Of a DNA stretch of 64,000 nt, positions 8,258-15,964 are shown in pieces (position 1 is the first letter of the stretch; every line of letters starts with the position of its first letter). The position numbers and the translations under genes are program-made. The DNA lies in NCBI RefSeq assembly GCF_902499125.1, contig NZ_CABVPX010000028.1, positions 37,458 through 101,457 on the forward strand. Direction: 5' to 3'. The notes below the pieces were generated by a model, which saw only the letters and a program-made list of their open reading frames with translations, made no database searches and was not told the origin of the DNA. The DNA is from Burkholderia arboris (lineage in GTDB: Bacteria; Pseudomonadota; Gammaproteobacteria; Burkholderiales; Burkholderiaceae).

Positions 8258-8452
8258 CTAATCGGCGCACCGATTCAGCCACAGCCGGCCTGCGGCGGTC
8301 ATGTTGATCGAACCGCCGGTGCGCGACTCGTATGCAAGCCCGTGAGTCAACAGTTCATCGGCTATGACGCGTGGAATATCGGCTTGTGAATCGGGAATCC
8401 GATCAAGCGATTTGAGGGTCTCGACGACCTCGGGTGAAAGTGGGATGCACAT
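8258..8452 (-). CDS. small hypothetical protein, possibly winged-helix-like
   Basis: 64 residues: MCIPLSPEVVETLKSLDRIP through AAGRLWLNRCAD. A strong GAGGAGG lies 5 nt before the ATG at 8452. The pattern of two or three helices followed by a short beta hairpin-like stretch (GLAYESRTGGSINMT) and AAGRLWL resembles a minimal winged helix such as those that respond to ligands or bind DNA, but this is weak inference. Lies close to the imperfect site E. Confidence 0.65.
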   Translation of the reverse strand: MCIPLSPEVVETLKSLDRIPDSQADIPRVIADELLTHGLAYESRTGGSINMTAAGRLWLNRCAD

Positions 8453-8476
8453 GGCGGCCTCCTCGGTATTGACTTC

Positions 8477-8519
8477 ATGTTGAACCGAACGACACGCGCG
8501 GGTCTGTACGGTATCGACT
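8477..8519 (-). promoter_or_regulatory. imperfect dyad operator (site E)
   Basis: Minus strand: AGTCG ATAC CGTAC (8519 to 8506). One half-site is perfect, and CAACAT (8482 to 8477) follows at 23 rather than 22 nt. Lower confidence than the other sites. Predicted start of transcription about 18 nt before the gene at 8452. Confidence 0.35.
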
Positions 8520-8715
8520 ATTTGGACGCAGGTTTTGCGGCACCTCGCTGACGCCCGATGATCAACCTGAATCGACAATATGATTCGGTATCCGATATTT
8601 TGTATTGCGCAACCGGTTTCGAACGCGCACACTACAGAGACCTGCCGGTTCGTTGTCAAGGCATCGGCGCCCTCGAATCCTTCGGCGCCAACGGTTGCTC
8701 TGTCAGGAGCACATC

Positions 8716-8988
8716 ATGACCATTCCCACTCTCGAATATCGCGGCCGTGAACTCCGCGTCTATTCACAAATGCTTTTCCCGCCGTTCGGCGATCCCCACG
8801 CCCCCGGTCCGAAACGCTTCGGTTCAATCGTACGCATCGACACGATTCCGTCGACCTCGGCAACGGCGCCGCGTTACTCGACCATTTTCGAGCATGGCGC
8901 TCCGCAAACGGCGGCGCTCGCCCTCGATCTGGCGATGCAATTCGGCAAGGACATCGTCGACGGCAGAATCGCCCCTACGGCGATCTGA
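8716..8988 (+). CDS. hypothetical protein
   Basis: 90 residues, MTIPTLEYRGRELRVYSQML onward. AGGAG ends 7 nt before the ATG at 8716, better than the start at 8605, which lies in AT-rich upstream DNA. The sequence reads like a small alpha/beta protein (RFGSIVRIDTIPSTSATAPR) ending in a helical Ala/Leu-rich region; no signal peptide, membrane segment or Cys. Not recognised. A 59-residue gene follows 67 nt later with the same kind of ribosome binding site and spacing. Confidence 0.65.
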   Translation: MTIPTLEYRGRELRVYSQMLFPPFGDPHAPGPKRFGSIVRIDTIPSTSATAPRYSTIFEHGAPQTAALALDLAMQFGKDIVDGRIAPTAI

Positions 8989-9055
8989 TCCATCCGCCGC
9001 ATCGGACTCGATGCGGCGTCTCGCGACGCGAGCACATCTCACTCAGGAGCGATCC

Positions 9056-9235
9056 ATGAAATATTACTCAAGCACCTCGATCGACCGGCGCGATGACGCA
9101 ACCCGGCAAAAACAGCGGGACGATCTCGCGCGTGCCGACGTCGAACGCGCCGAAAAGCGCATCCGTCAGGATGCCGGCATCAACTCCAATGCGAGCAAGT
9201 GGCGTTATTTGCGCCCCGACAATCGGGCGAGATGA
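9056..9235 (+). CDS. small charged hypothetical protein
   Basis: 59 residues, very rich in Arg, Asp, Lys and Gln (DDATRQKQRDDLARADVERA), predicted to be a single amphipathic helix or disordered. AGGAG lies 6 nt before the ATG at 9056. No Cys, no hydrophobic segment. The composition resembles small stress-induced proteins of the same chromosome block. It may be co-transcribed with the gene at 8716. Function unknown. Confidence 0.6.
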   Translation: MKYYSSTSIDRRDDATRQKQRDDLARADVERAEKRIRQDAGINSNASKWRYLRPDNRAR

Positions 9236-9299
9236 GCGACGGATGCGCCACGCGCCGTGGCACACCGGTCCCGCACCGCAGGTCGCGGGCGGGCCGGGA

Positions 9300-10481
9300 T
9301 CACGCATACCGGCGCAGGTGTATCGAGAATTCGGCGATCGCGTCGATGCCGCTCTGCTCCGCGCAGCGGCACCAATCCTGTAACTGAGCCAGCAATTGCT
9401 CGTGCGACGCGTGTGGCCACGTCCATAGCTCGAGCAACGCGTCGTACATATCCGCATACACGCGTATTCGCCGGTTGGCATTGGGGCTCGTCAGCACGCG
9501 CAGGTCGGGCTTGTTCCGATGGCCCCAGGCCTGGCGCAGCCAGCGTTTCATGCCGAGCGCGAACGCGCGTTTGTCGTCTCGACTCATGTCCTCGACGCGG
9601 CGCAGTTCCCGCCGGCAGGCGGACTCGAGCGTGCGCGCAAAGGCGGCCATCACCGCATGCAGGTTGCGGATGACCGCTTGCAGCGTCGCGTCGTCGGCGA
9701 CTGCCTTGACCGGGAGCAGGCGCGGCTGCGTTGCGACTCGCCGAACGGTCGCCAGCCGCAATGCCGCCAGCAGGCGGATGTACGCCCAGCCGATATCGAA
9801 CTCGAACCAGCGATTCGACAGCCTGGCGGACGTCACGTACGCGTGATGATTGTTGTGCAGCTCTTCGCCGCCGATCAGGATGCCCAGCGGGAAAAGGTTG
9901 GTACTCGCATCGGGTGTCGCGAAATTCCGATAGCCGCTGAAATGGCCTAAGCCATTGATCACGCCACCGGCCCAGAACGGAATCCATATCATCTGGATCG
10001 CCCACGCCGCCACGCCGGGCAACCCGAACAGCCCGACGTCGATCACGACCAGCAGCCCGACGCCGAGATTCGGATAGCGGGCATAGACGTGGCGTTCGAG
10101 CCAGTCGTCCGGCGTCCCCGATCCGTATCTGCGCGCCGTTTCCTCGTTCCGCACTTCCGCACGGTACAGTTCCGCGCCGCGCAGCAGCACGGTCGCGAGG
10201 CCGCGGGTTCGCGGGCTATGCGGATCGTCCGGGGTCTCGCTCCGCGCGTGATGCTTGCGATGCACCGCGACCCATTGCGAGGTCAGCATGCCGGTCGTCA
10301 ACCACAGCCAGAACCGGAAGAAGTGACTGATGCACGGGTGCAGATCCAGCGCCCGGTGCGCCTGGCAGCGGTGCAGGTACACGGTCACGCTGATGATGGT
10401 GACATGCGTGAGCACGAACACGACCCACGCAAGCTGCAACCAGGACAGCCTCAGTTCGCCGTTCAGAAGAAATGCCGACAT
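9300..10481 (-). CDS. acyl-lipid/acyl-CoA delta-9 desaturase family membrane enzyme
   Basis: 393 residues. It should insert a cis double bond in membrane fatty acyl chains, using a di-iron centre in the inner membrane. The three histidine boxes are visible: HRCQAHR (about residue 38), HRKHHAR (about 75) and HNNHHAY (about 210), with hydrophobic segments between them. The C-terminal 150 residues are a soluble Arg/Leu-rich extension (DWCRCAEQSGIDAIAEFS) found in longer members of the family. Start at the ATG at 10481 (GGAG 10 nt upstream) rather than 10637. Co-directional with the lipoprotein at 10573, 91 nt upstream, under site F. Confidence 0.88.
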   Translation of the reverse strand: MSAFLLNGELRLSWLQLAWVVFVLTHVTIISVTVYLHRCQAHRALDLHPCISHFFRFWLWLTTGMLTSQWVAVHRKHHARSETPDDPHSPRTRGLATVLLRGAELYRAEVRNEETARRYGSGTPDDWLERHVYARYPNLGVGLLVVIDVGLFGLPGVAAWAIQMIWIPFWAGGVINGLGHFSGYRNFATPDASTNLFPLGILIGGEELHNNHHAYVTSARLSNRWFEFDIGWAYIRLLAALRLATVRRVATQPRLLPVKAVADDATLQAVIRNLHAVMAAFARTLESACRRELRRVEDMSRDDKRAFALGMKRWLRQAWGHRNKPDLRVLTSPNANRRIRVYADMYDALLELWTWPHASHEQLLAQLQDWCRCAEQSGIDAIAEFSIHLRRYA

Positions 10482-10572
10482 TCCGTTCGCACTCCGCGCC
10501 ACACTGGTATCCGCGCACGCTTCGCCGTGACGACGCGTGCGCGTGCCGATTCCCTGCCCTTCGACGAGCCTC

Positions 10573-10791
10573 CTATTTCCCGACCTGATTGCCGACAACC
10601 CCTCCGACGGCGGCACCGCCAACGGTGCCCAACGCACTGCCGCCCGTCAGGACCGCACCGGCGACGCCGCCGACACCCGCCCCGATCACGGTATCCGTTC
10701 CGCGGTGGGACATGTCGCCGCAACCCGCCAGTACGATCATCGTTATGGTGACTATCGCCGTCCCGACCGGCACGGAATGTAGCTTTCTCAT
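10573..10791 (-). CDS. OsmB-like glycine-zipper lipoprotein (copy 1)
   Basis: 72 residues. Signal peptide followed by lipobox LAGC (Cys near residue 24), then TDTVIGAGVGGVAGAVLTGG and GTVGGAAVGGVVGNQVGK, a glycine-zipper region that packs or inserts into membranes, as in OsmB. A lipid anchor in the outer membrane is expected. The ATG at 10791 is preferred over 10797 because AGGAG lies 6 nt before it. The lipobox-to-end region is almost identical to the copy at 15584. First gene of the unit that includes the desaturase. Confidence 0.85.
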   Translation of the reverse strand: MRKLHSVPVGTAIVTITMIVLAGCGDMSHRGTDTVIGAGVGGVAGAVLTGGSALGTVGGAAVGGVVGNQVGK

Positions 10792-10886
10792 GATCATCTC
10801 CTCGGGTCGCCGCTACGCTGTCCGATCCCGCACGGCGCGCGGAACCCCCTGGGCTGACGTCCCGATGAAATTCGAGACGTCGAATC

Positions 10887-10928
10887 ACGATGGGGGGTAA
10901 ATCGCGCGAAGTCCGTCCGCTAACGTAC
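10887..10928 (-). promoter_or_regulatory. dyad operator with -10 (site F)
   Basis: Minus strand: GTACG TTAG CGGAC (10928 to 10915), 22 nt, CATCGT (10892 to 10887). Identical dyad to site G. The lipoprotein start at 10791 is about 90 nt after the predicted transcription start, the same as for site G. Confidence 0.6.
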
Positions 10929-10951
10929 CGGACTGGATGCCGGCCGACCGT

Positions 10952-10990
10952 CTCACGGAAGCGCCGCTTGCACCGCGCCCGGCGCCAAAG
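10952..10990 (-). repeat. fossil of the 3' end of a glucan-synthase-like gene
   Basis: Directly upstream of site F, the minus strand reads APGAVQAALP followed by TGA (10954-10952). This matches the C-terminal LGAAQAVLL plus stop of the large glucan synthase at 15965, in frame and at nearly the same distance from its site. The upstream DNA diverges. It indicates that the lipoprotein-promoter-gene-end segment was duplicated and the second large gene was lost. Confidence 0.55.
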
Positions 10991-11094
10991 CCGGCGTTGA
11001 CCTGACTTCCTTGTAGTCGACATCGCGCGGCGAACAGCTCCCTGAGCCTTGCCGATCACGGCCGTCCCTGGCTCGTCAGGAAATCGGGCTTATT

Positions 11095-11136
11095 TTCAGC
11101 TACCGTACCGTCAAGCTGCGAACGACGAGATACGAT
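11095..11136 (+). promoter_or_regulatory. half-site operator with -10 (site J)
   Basis: TTCAG CTAC CGTAC (11095-11108): only the right half matches. TACGAT (11131-11136) starts 22 nt later, as at the other sites. It precedes the first CRP/FNR regulator by about 80 nt, so it could mediate autoregulation. Found partly by looking for the fixed spacing, hence weaker evidence. Confidence 0.4.
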
Positions 11137-11216
11137 AGTGAATCCCGCTCACTCCCCGCTGCGCTCGAAGCGACCAGACAACGCCATCGCGCCAGATGCG
11201 AGCCTAGGAACCACGC

Positions 11217-11936
11217 ATGCCAGACATCCCCCCCATCACTGAAAATCACCTGCTTGCCGCACTGCCGGAGAACGAGCTTGCACGCATCATCCCGAACCTG
11301 ACGATCGTCGACATGCCGCTCGGGAAAGTGCTGTACGAATCGGGCGGCCAGCTTCATCACGTCTATTTTCCGACCACGACGATCGTGTCGCTGCTGTACG
11401 TGATGGAGGATGGCTCGTCTGCGGAAATCGCGATCGTCGGGCATGAGGGCATGATCGGCGTGTCGCTGTTCATGGGTGGTGAAACGACGCCGAGTCGCGC
11501 CGTCGTGCAAAGCGCTGGGCAGGCCTACCGGCTCGACGCGAGCGTCCTGAAAGAAGAATTCCGGCGCGGCAACTCGATGCAGCGTCTGTTGTTGCGCTAT
11601 ACGCAGGCGCTCATCACGCAGATGGCGCAGACCGCGGTATGCAACCGTCATCACTCGATCGATCAGCAGCTGTGTCGCTGGCTGCTGCTCAGCCTCGACC
11701 GTCTGCCATCGAACCAGTTGCGCATGACGCAGGAGCTGATCGCCAACATGCTGGGCGTGCGCAGGTCGGGCGTGACGGAAGCGGCATTGAAACTGCAGGA
11801 CGCTGGCCTCATCCGCTACAACTACGGCCATATCGAGGTGCTGGACCGACCCGGGCTCGAAAAGCGTGTGTGCGAATGCTACAGCGTGGTCAAACGCGAA
11901 TTCGATCGCCTGCTTCCTGACCTGAAGCGGCTCTAG
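11217..11936 (+). CDS. CRP/FNR-family transcription regulator (copy 1)
   Basis: 239 residues. N-terminal cyclic-nucleotide-binding-like beta roll (about 15-130; ALPENELARI, VYFPTTTIVSLLYVMEDGSS), a dimerisation helix near AVCNRHHSIDQQLCRWLLLS, and a C-terminal winged helix with recognition helix NMLGVRRSGVTEAALKLQ. FNR's N-terminal Cys cluster is absent, so it is not a classic oxygen-sensing [4Fe-4S] FNR; conserved Cys occur at VCNRHH, LCRW and RVCECY. Ligand unknown. It is the best candidate to bind the dyads of this block. Start at the ATG at 11217; ribosome binding site weak. Confidence 0.9.
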   Translation: MPDIPPITENHLLAALPENELARIIPNLTIVDMPLGKVLYESGGQLHHVYFPTTTIVSLLYVMEDGSSAEIAIVGHEGMIGVSLFMGGETTPSRAVVQSAGQAYRLDASVLKEEFRRGNSMQRLLLRYTQALITQMAQTAVCNRHHSIDQQLCRWLLLSLDRLPSNQLRMTQELIANMLGVRRSGVTEAALKLQDAGLIRYNYGHIEVLDRPGLEKRVCECYSVVKREFDRLLPDLKRL

Positions 11937-11967
11937 GAATCCGTCAGCAACGGCGCTGGCCGACACT

Positions 11968-12009
11968 GCGCGGCATCGTACCGACTTCTTCGTCCGGCCC
12001 GGTCATCCT
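11968..12009 (+). promoter_or_regulatory. operator with one conserved half-site and -10 (site H)
   Basis: GCGCG GCAT CGTAC (11968-11981), 22 nt, then CATCCT (12004-12009). From the N4 onward it equals site D (GCATCGTACCGACTTC) and shares CCTGTATTC at the same distance. Lies 95 nt before the small gene at 12077. Confidence 0.5.
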
Positions 12010-12076
12010 GTATTCGACACGCGTGCGTCGTCGATGCCGATACGCCCGCGCAAGGCGAATTCACGGGAGCAGGCAG

Positions 12077-12280
12077 ATGAACGACCGCAAGCAGAAAGAC
12101 GACGCTGTCGGGCAGCAACGCCGTAAATACGAGCAGGACAATGCAACGGACGACGGTATGCCCGCCGCGCCCGAAGTGCCGACGCATACGTGCCCGACCG
12201 AGCAAGAACGATTGCGGACCGCGAAGCAACGGATCGCCGATTCGAGAAAGCGCTGGGGTATGGCCTATCCGCCGAATTGA
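12077..12280 (+). CDS. small charged hypothetical protein
   Basis: 67 residues, MNDRKQKDDAVGQQRRKYEQ onward, highly hydrophilic and probably helical or disordered, with a single Cys (HTCPTEQERL). GGGAG lies 7 nt before the ATG at 12077, better supported than the frame's first start at 12023. Transcribed from site H. Composition and size resemble the 59-residue product at 9056. No recognised family. Confidence 0.6.
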   Translation: MNDRKQKDDAVGQQRRKYEQDNATDDGMPAAPEVPTHTCPTEQERLRTAKQRIADSRKRWGMAYPPN

Positions 12281-12398
12281 GCACGCACTGTGATCATGAT
12301 ACGGCGTTGCTCCCGACACAGGCGGAGCATGACATTCGCGCTCCGCGTTGTCGTGCGCGCGTCCCGCAGGCTACGTCGCCGACGTTCCGGCATCGGGC

Positions 12399-12788
12399 CT
12401 ACTGGCACAGGCGGATCAAGAATTCGGCAATGGCCTTGATCCGCGCTGTTCCGTTCGGGTCACGATTCCATGCCAGTAGCCCTGCAAACGTCCGGCGAAC
12501 TTTTGCAGGGCGGCCATCCCGCTTTCCCGAGCCTGTTCGAATCATTGCCTCCCAAGCCTTTTTCGCCCAGGCCGGCTTGCGGTAGAACTTTGCCGCGACG
12601 CGATACAGATCAATGATGATTTCTGCTTGCGGGCACTGTGCCTTGATCCCCAGCTCATAGGCCGTAGTCATGTCGATGGTGACCGTTTCGATGCGCGCGG
12701 CGATGCCTTCAGGCAACTGTTCGATGCAGGTTCGAAACGTGTCGCGCGAGCCATCCATCCCCCCCAACCCACAGCACTCACCGGCCAA
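12399..12788 (-). pseudogene. degenerate ISL3-family transposase
   Basis: The sequence reads as a DDE transposase of the ISL3 family with the catalytic-domain segment IETVTIDMTTAYELGIKAQC and PQAEIIIDLYRVAAKF. It then jumps to YRKPAWAKKAW, so a central part of the enzyme is missing. A frameshift follows: the next frame continues FEQARESGMAALQKFAG and LQGYWHGIV. It is both deleted and frameshifted, hence non-functional. It sits between the small gene at 12077 and the broken gene at 13042. Confidence 0.75.
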
Positions 12789-12901
12789 TCGGATCGGCCA
12801 TTCCCCACGCTTTAACCAATAACTCGCCCAGCAACCCGGCGCCTGAAGTGCCTAGGGTCGAGTAATTATCTTTCCCGCTCCCTTTAAGGTCAGGCGTCAG
12901 A

Positions 12902-13012
12902 TTACGCAATCGCCCTCAAGCCCTCCACGATTTTCCGCGAAGCATCTTGATGAAGGGCGGTAAAGTGATCGAGAAAGATTGCCTTTTCAAGTTCGATTGA
13001 AGGCGGCATCGT
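12902..13012 (-). pseudogene. fragment of an unknown gene
   Basis: About 35 codons ending in a stop read as protein: PPSIELEKAIFLDHFTALHQ then DASRKIVEGLRAIA. There is no start codon or ribosome binding site in this frame near the change of character at about 13012. It may be the tail of an older gene disrupted by the adjacent ISL3 insertion. Confidence 0.3.
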
Positions 13013-13041
13013 ACGGATGCCCAGCCCGCTAGACGCGCCGG

Positions 13042-13727
13042 TCACACTAACTTGCGGAAGATGGCGTCGAATTTGTTTCGGGAAAAGCAACGGCCGGAAA
13101 GTTCATCCGCGAACCGGTTATCCTGGAACCACTGGATCAAGCAGTGCCACTGGCGCATCGATTCGACGGCGATCATGCGATAGGGAACCCCGGAGTCATT
13201 CCGGACGGCGATCTGCATGCGGGGAAGCGACGCCCACAGGCGGACGGTCTCGATCGAAAGCCCCGCCACGATTTCCGCGTCGAACGTCGCGAGGCTCGCG
13301 CCGGCGAGGATGCGGCTTTTCGTGGCGACGAGCGGCAGCACGGCCTGGTCGGGGATCACGCCGGCGACATCCGATGGCGATGCGAGCAGACCCTCATCAC
13401 AAGCCAGTGCCGTTCGTTTACAACGAAAGGCGTGCCCTCGGTCCAGCACACGATGACGTAACCGTTCGAATGCGCGAGGTATCGCAGGCGTCTGCCGCTA
13501 CCGCCATCCACGCGATCCCTGCAATCGAATGCTGGCTTCCTGACGGTAGTGGGCAAATCGTCGGGATTGAGTCTGTCGTGCACAACGGCAAATGTGCCCT
13601 TTTCCAGAATGAGGGCCGCACGCTCGCCATTCGCCCGACAGCGCTTCAATTCGGCGAGCGCCAGTCCGGCCAGACTCTGCGGACCGAACGTCTGCGCCAG
13701 TCGGGCAGCCAGTGCTTCGATATTCAT
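13042..13727 (-). pseudogene. unknown gene with one frameshift
   Basis: Two overlapping minus-strand frames combine into one protein of about 228 residues. The first frame starts at the ATG at 13727 (MNIEALAARLAQTFGPQSLA) and reads well to GYVIVCWTEGTPFVVN. At about 13410-13400 the coherent sequence passes to the other frame (RTALACDEGLLASPSDVAGV) and ends FSRNKFDAIFRKLV at 13042. Such a pattern indicates a single-base indel. No domain was recognised, and no signal or membrane segment is visible. Confidence 0.5.
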
Positions 13728-13916
13728 GTCGCCGCTCCCCCAGCAATCGCTTAGCCACCCTTCGATGGATGGCTTAATCATCATCAATCGGTATGCCGAT
13801 CGATCCGTCTGAGTGCTTGAGCAGTCTAGTATCGTGCGAACAATTCTTCTGTCCGCTACCGTGCCCGGGATTTGCCGCCGAGCGCAGCACGCGGCCGCGC
13901 GGCGTGGAATAGCCGG
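13728..13916. other. intergenic, nothing firm
   Basis: Contains a weak resemblance to the dyad (GTCTA GTAT CGTGC, near 13826) but without matching half-sites, so it was not called a site. Confidence 0.3.
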
Positions 13917-14258
13917 TCAACAGATTGCGGGCGGTGCAGCCGGTTCAGGTGGGCTGCCGTCGGGCTCATCAACGAGCATCCGGAGAATTTGCTGCAGTTG
14001 CCGCGCGCATCGGCGAGCATCCTCGGGGGCATTTGCATCGATCGCCTCGAGCAGGCTAACGAATGCAATGAGGAAGGAATCGGAGACGGGCGTCTCACGC
14101 GCATGCTCGCGCAGATAAGCGCTATAACTGAAAACGCGCTGGATGAATTCGATCTGGTGAGCGGCAAATTCGTCATCGCCCACGGAAGGTGGCACAACGG
14201 CGAGAACACTGTCGGACAACGAAGGAGGAAGACGGATGTAAGACGGGCGATCACTCAT
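13917..14258 (-). CDS. hypothetical protein
   Basis: 113 residues, MSDRPSYIRLPPSLSDSVLA onward. The middle (EFIQRVFSYSAYLREHARET and SFLIAFVSLLEAIDANAPED) is predicted all-helical, with a low-complexity Pro/Ala tail. The ATG at 14258 is chosen as the point where the sequence becomes protein-like; the ribosome binding site is poor, and 14318 is the outermost alternative. No recognised family. It is transcribed away from the HTH-CRP regulator at 14438, 180 bp apart. Confidence 0.5.
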   Translation of the reverse strand: MSDRPSYIRLPPSLSDSVLAVVPPSVGDDEFAAHQIEFIQRVFSYSAYLREHARETPVSDSFLIAFVSLLEAIDANAPEDARRCARQLQQILRMLVDEPDGSPPEPAAPPAIC

Positions 14259-14354
14259 GCGGATCTCGTGAAACGCACGAGCGCGGCGTGAATGCCCGAA
14301 GCACGGACGCTGTTTCACGACGGAAGGCGCCTATGCTATAAGTGTCTCTAGGAT

Positions 14355-14381
14355 TTGACGTACCAACGCTCATCGTATTCT
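14355..14381 (+). promoter_or_regulatory. possible promoter of the HTH-CRP regulator
   Basis: TTGACG (14355-14360), 15-nt spacer, TATTCT (14376-14381). The spacer is short by about 2 nt. The large palindrome lies just downstream at about the transcription start. Confidence 0.35.
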
Positions 14382-14396
14382 TTCATCGACCAGGCG

Positions 14397-14420
14397 TGGT
14401 GTCAAATCAATTTGACACCA
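14397..14420. promoter_or_regulatory. 24-bp near-perfect palindrome, likely autoregulatory operator
   Basis: TGGTGTCAAAT (14397-14407), CA, ATTTGACACCA (14410-14420): perfect 11-bp arms, only the two central bases unpaired. It ends 17 nt before the ATG at 14438. The downstream gene has an added N-terminal helix-turn-helix, making it the obvious candidate to bind here. Confidence 0.65.
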
Positions 14421-14437
14421 AACTTCACTATAGATCG

Positions 14438-15460
14438 ATGCGATTTGATTGGAGCAAGCTGTTCGACGAACTGAAGCGCGAGGGGCAGTTCGGCAGCGAT
14501 GCGCAACTGGCCGACAGCCTGGGGCTTACGCGCGCGCAAATCTCGGCATGGCGCACCGGCAAAAGCGATCTCGGCATCCTGACCAAGATCAAGATCCTCG
14601 ATGCACTGGGTCACGACACGTTGCGTACGTCGCTGTCGAGCTTGCTGCCCGAGAAAAACCGGGAAACACAGGCCGCACAGCATGCAAAGCTTCTTGCGCG
14701 CATCGACCGAATCCGATCGGGAGCAGGCGTCGTGCCCGCAGAGCGGGACGACGCGGCCGACTCGCCCGTAGTAGCGAACAATCTTCTCGGCGAATTGCCC
14801 ATGGACGAGCGCAAGCGCATCGAGCCCCATCTGTCGTGGGTCGCGCTGCCGCTCGGGCATGTGGTGTATGAACCGGGCGATCACTTGAGCCACGTCTACC
14901 TGCCGACGACTGCGATCATTTCGATGCTGTACGTGATGGAAAACGGTTCGTCCGCGGAAATTGCCGTGGTCGGACGCGACGGGCTGCTTGGCGTCGCGCT
15001 GTTCATGGGCGGTGAAACGATGCCGAACCGGGCCATCGTCCAGAGCGCGGGCGAAGCGTTCCGCCTGAGCGGACAGATCGTGAAAGAGGAATTCGCGCGC
15101 GGCGGCGCATTGCAGCGCGTGTTTCTGCGCTACACGCAGGCGCTCATCACCCAGATGGCGCAGACGGCCGTGTGCAATCGCCATCACTCGATCGCGCAGC
15201 AATTCTGCCGTTGGCTGCTGCTGAGCCTCGACCGGCTGGATTCGCGCAACGTGCGGATGACGCAGGAACTGATTGCCGACATGCTCGGCGTGCGCAGAGC
15301 CAGCGTGACGGAAACCGCAAAACGGCTTCAGGAAGAAGGCATCATCCGTTATTCGCGCGGATTGATTGAAGTCGTCGATCGCAGCGCCCTCGAGCGGCGC
15401 GTGTGCGAATGCTACATGGTAGTCAAGAAGGAAAGCGACCGGCTGCTGTCGCAAAAGTAG
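14438..15460 (+). CDS. CRP/FNR-family regulator with extra N-terminal helix-turn-helix
   Basis: 340 residues. An XRE/Cro-like helix-turn-helix occupies about residues 10-65 (FGSDAQLADSLGLTRAQISA), followed by a linker, then a complete CRP/FNR module (about 110-335) closely similar to the regulator at 11217, including VCNRHHSIAQQFCRWLLLS and recognition helix DMLGVRRASVTETAKRLQ. No FNR Cys cluster. Two different DNA-binding domains in one chain is unusual. The ATG at 14438 is chosen because it follows the palindrome; a GTG at 14342 would run through it. The ligand and targets are unknown. Confidence 0.88.
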   Translation: MRFDWSKLFDELKREGQFGSDAQLADSLGLTRAQISAWRTGKSDLGILTKIKILDALGHDTLRTSLSSLLPEKNRETQAAQHAKLLARIDRIRSGAGVVPAERDDAADSPVVANNLLGELPMDERKRIEPHLSWVALPLGHVVYEPGDHLSHVYLPTTAIISMLYVMENGSSAEIAVVGRDGLLGVALFMGGETMPNRAIVQSAGEAFRLSGQIVKEEFARGGALQRVFLRYTQALITQMAQTAVCNRHHSIAQQFCRWLLLSLDRLDSRNVRMTQELIADMLGVRRASVTETAKRLQEEGIIRYSRGLIEVVDRSALERRVCECYMVVKKESDRLLSQK

Positions 15461-15583
15461 GTACTGCCTGGGCTGCGTCCCGCCATCGACATGACACGGA
15501 TGCCTGCCGAACACGTTTCTCAGCCAGTCGATGTCCATGCTGTCCCAATTGCCCATGTACCGGGTCTTCCGAACACGCCCGAT

Positions 15584-15802
15584 CTATTTCCCGACCTGAT
15601 TGCCGACCACCCCGCCGACGGCCGCGCCGCCCACCGTGCCCAAGGCACTGCCGCCCGTCAGTACCGCGCCGGCGACGCCGCCGACACCCGCCCCGATCAC
15701 GGTGTCCGTTCCACGGTGAGACATCCCACCGCAACCTGCCAGCACGACAATCGTCATGGTGACTATCGCCATCTCGACTGCCACGGAATCTAGCTTTCTC
15801 AT
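15584..15802 (-). CDS. OsmB-like glycine-zipper lipoprotein (copy 2)
   Basis: 72 residues, near-identical to the copy at 10573 from the lipobox onward (LAGCGGMSHRGTDTVIGAG) and differing mainly in the signal peptide. Glycine zipper of repeated GxxxG follows. Start at the ATG at 15802, 6 nt after AGGAG; the in-frame ATG at 15808 abuts the ribosome binding site. Expected to be an outer-membrane lipoprotein. It lies just downstream of the glucan synthase on the same strand, with its own site G promoter between. Confidence 0.85.
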   Translation of the reverse strand: MRKLDSVAVEMAIVTMTIVVLAGCGGMSHRGTDTVIGAGVGGVAGAVLTGGSALGTVGGAAVGGVVGNQVGK

Positions 15803-15898
15803 GATCATCTCCTTTGGGGTGCCGCGGCGCCGTCCGATCCGGCACGGCGTACGGAGGCCCATGCGCTGACATCTCGATGAAATTCGGGACGTCGGTTC

Positions 15899-15940
15899 AT
15901 GATGGCCGGTCGATCGCGCACAGTCCGTCCGCTAACGTAC
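15899..15940 (-). promoter_or_regulatory. dyad operator with -10 (site G)
   Basis: Minus strand: GTACG TTAG CGGAC (15940 to 15927), 22 nt, CATCAT (15904 to 15899). Dyad identical to site F. The site lies only 25 bp beyond the glucan synthase stop. Confidence 0.6.
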
Positions 15941-15964
15941 CGGCGCGGATGCCGATCTGCCGCG

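Noticed and set aside
13820..13835. Possible further dyad (GTCTA GTAT CGTGC)
   Set aside because: Neither half matches well and no -10 hexamer occurs at 22 nt in either direction.
11217..15460. Calling the two regulators FNR
   Set aside because: The N-terminal Cys cluster needed for the [4Fe-4S] centre is missing in both, so only the family name is justified.
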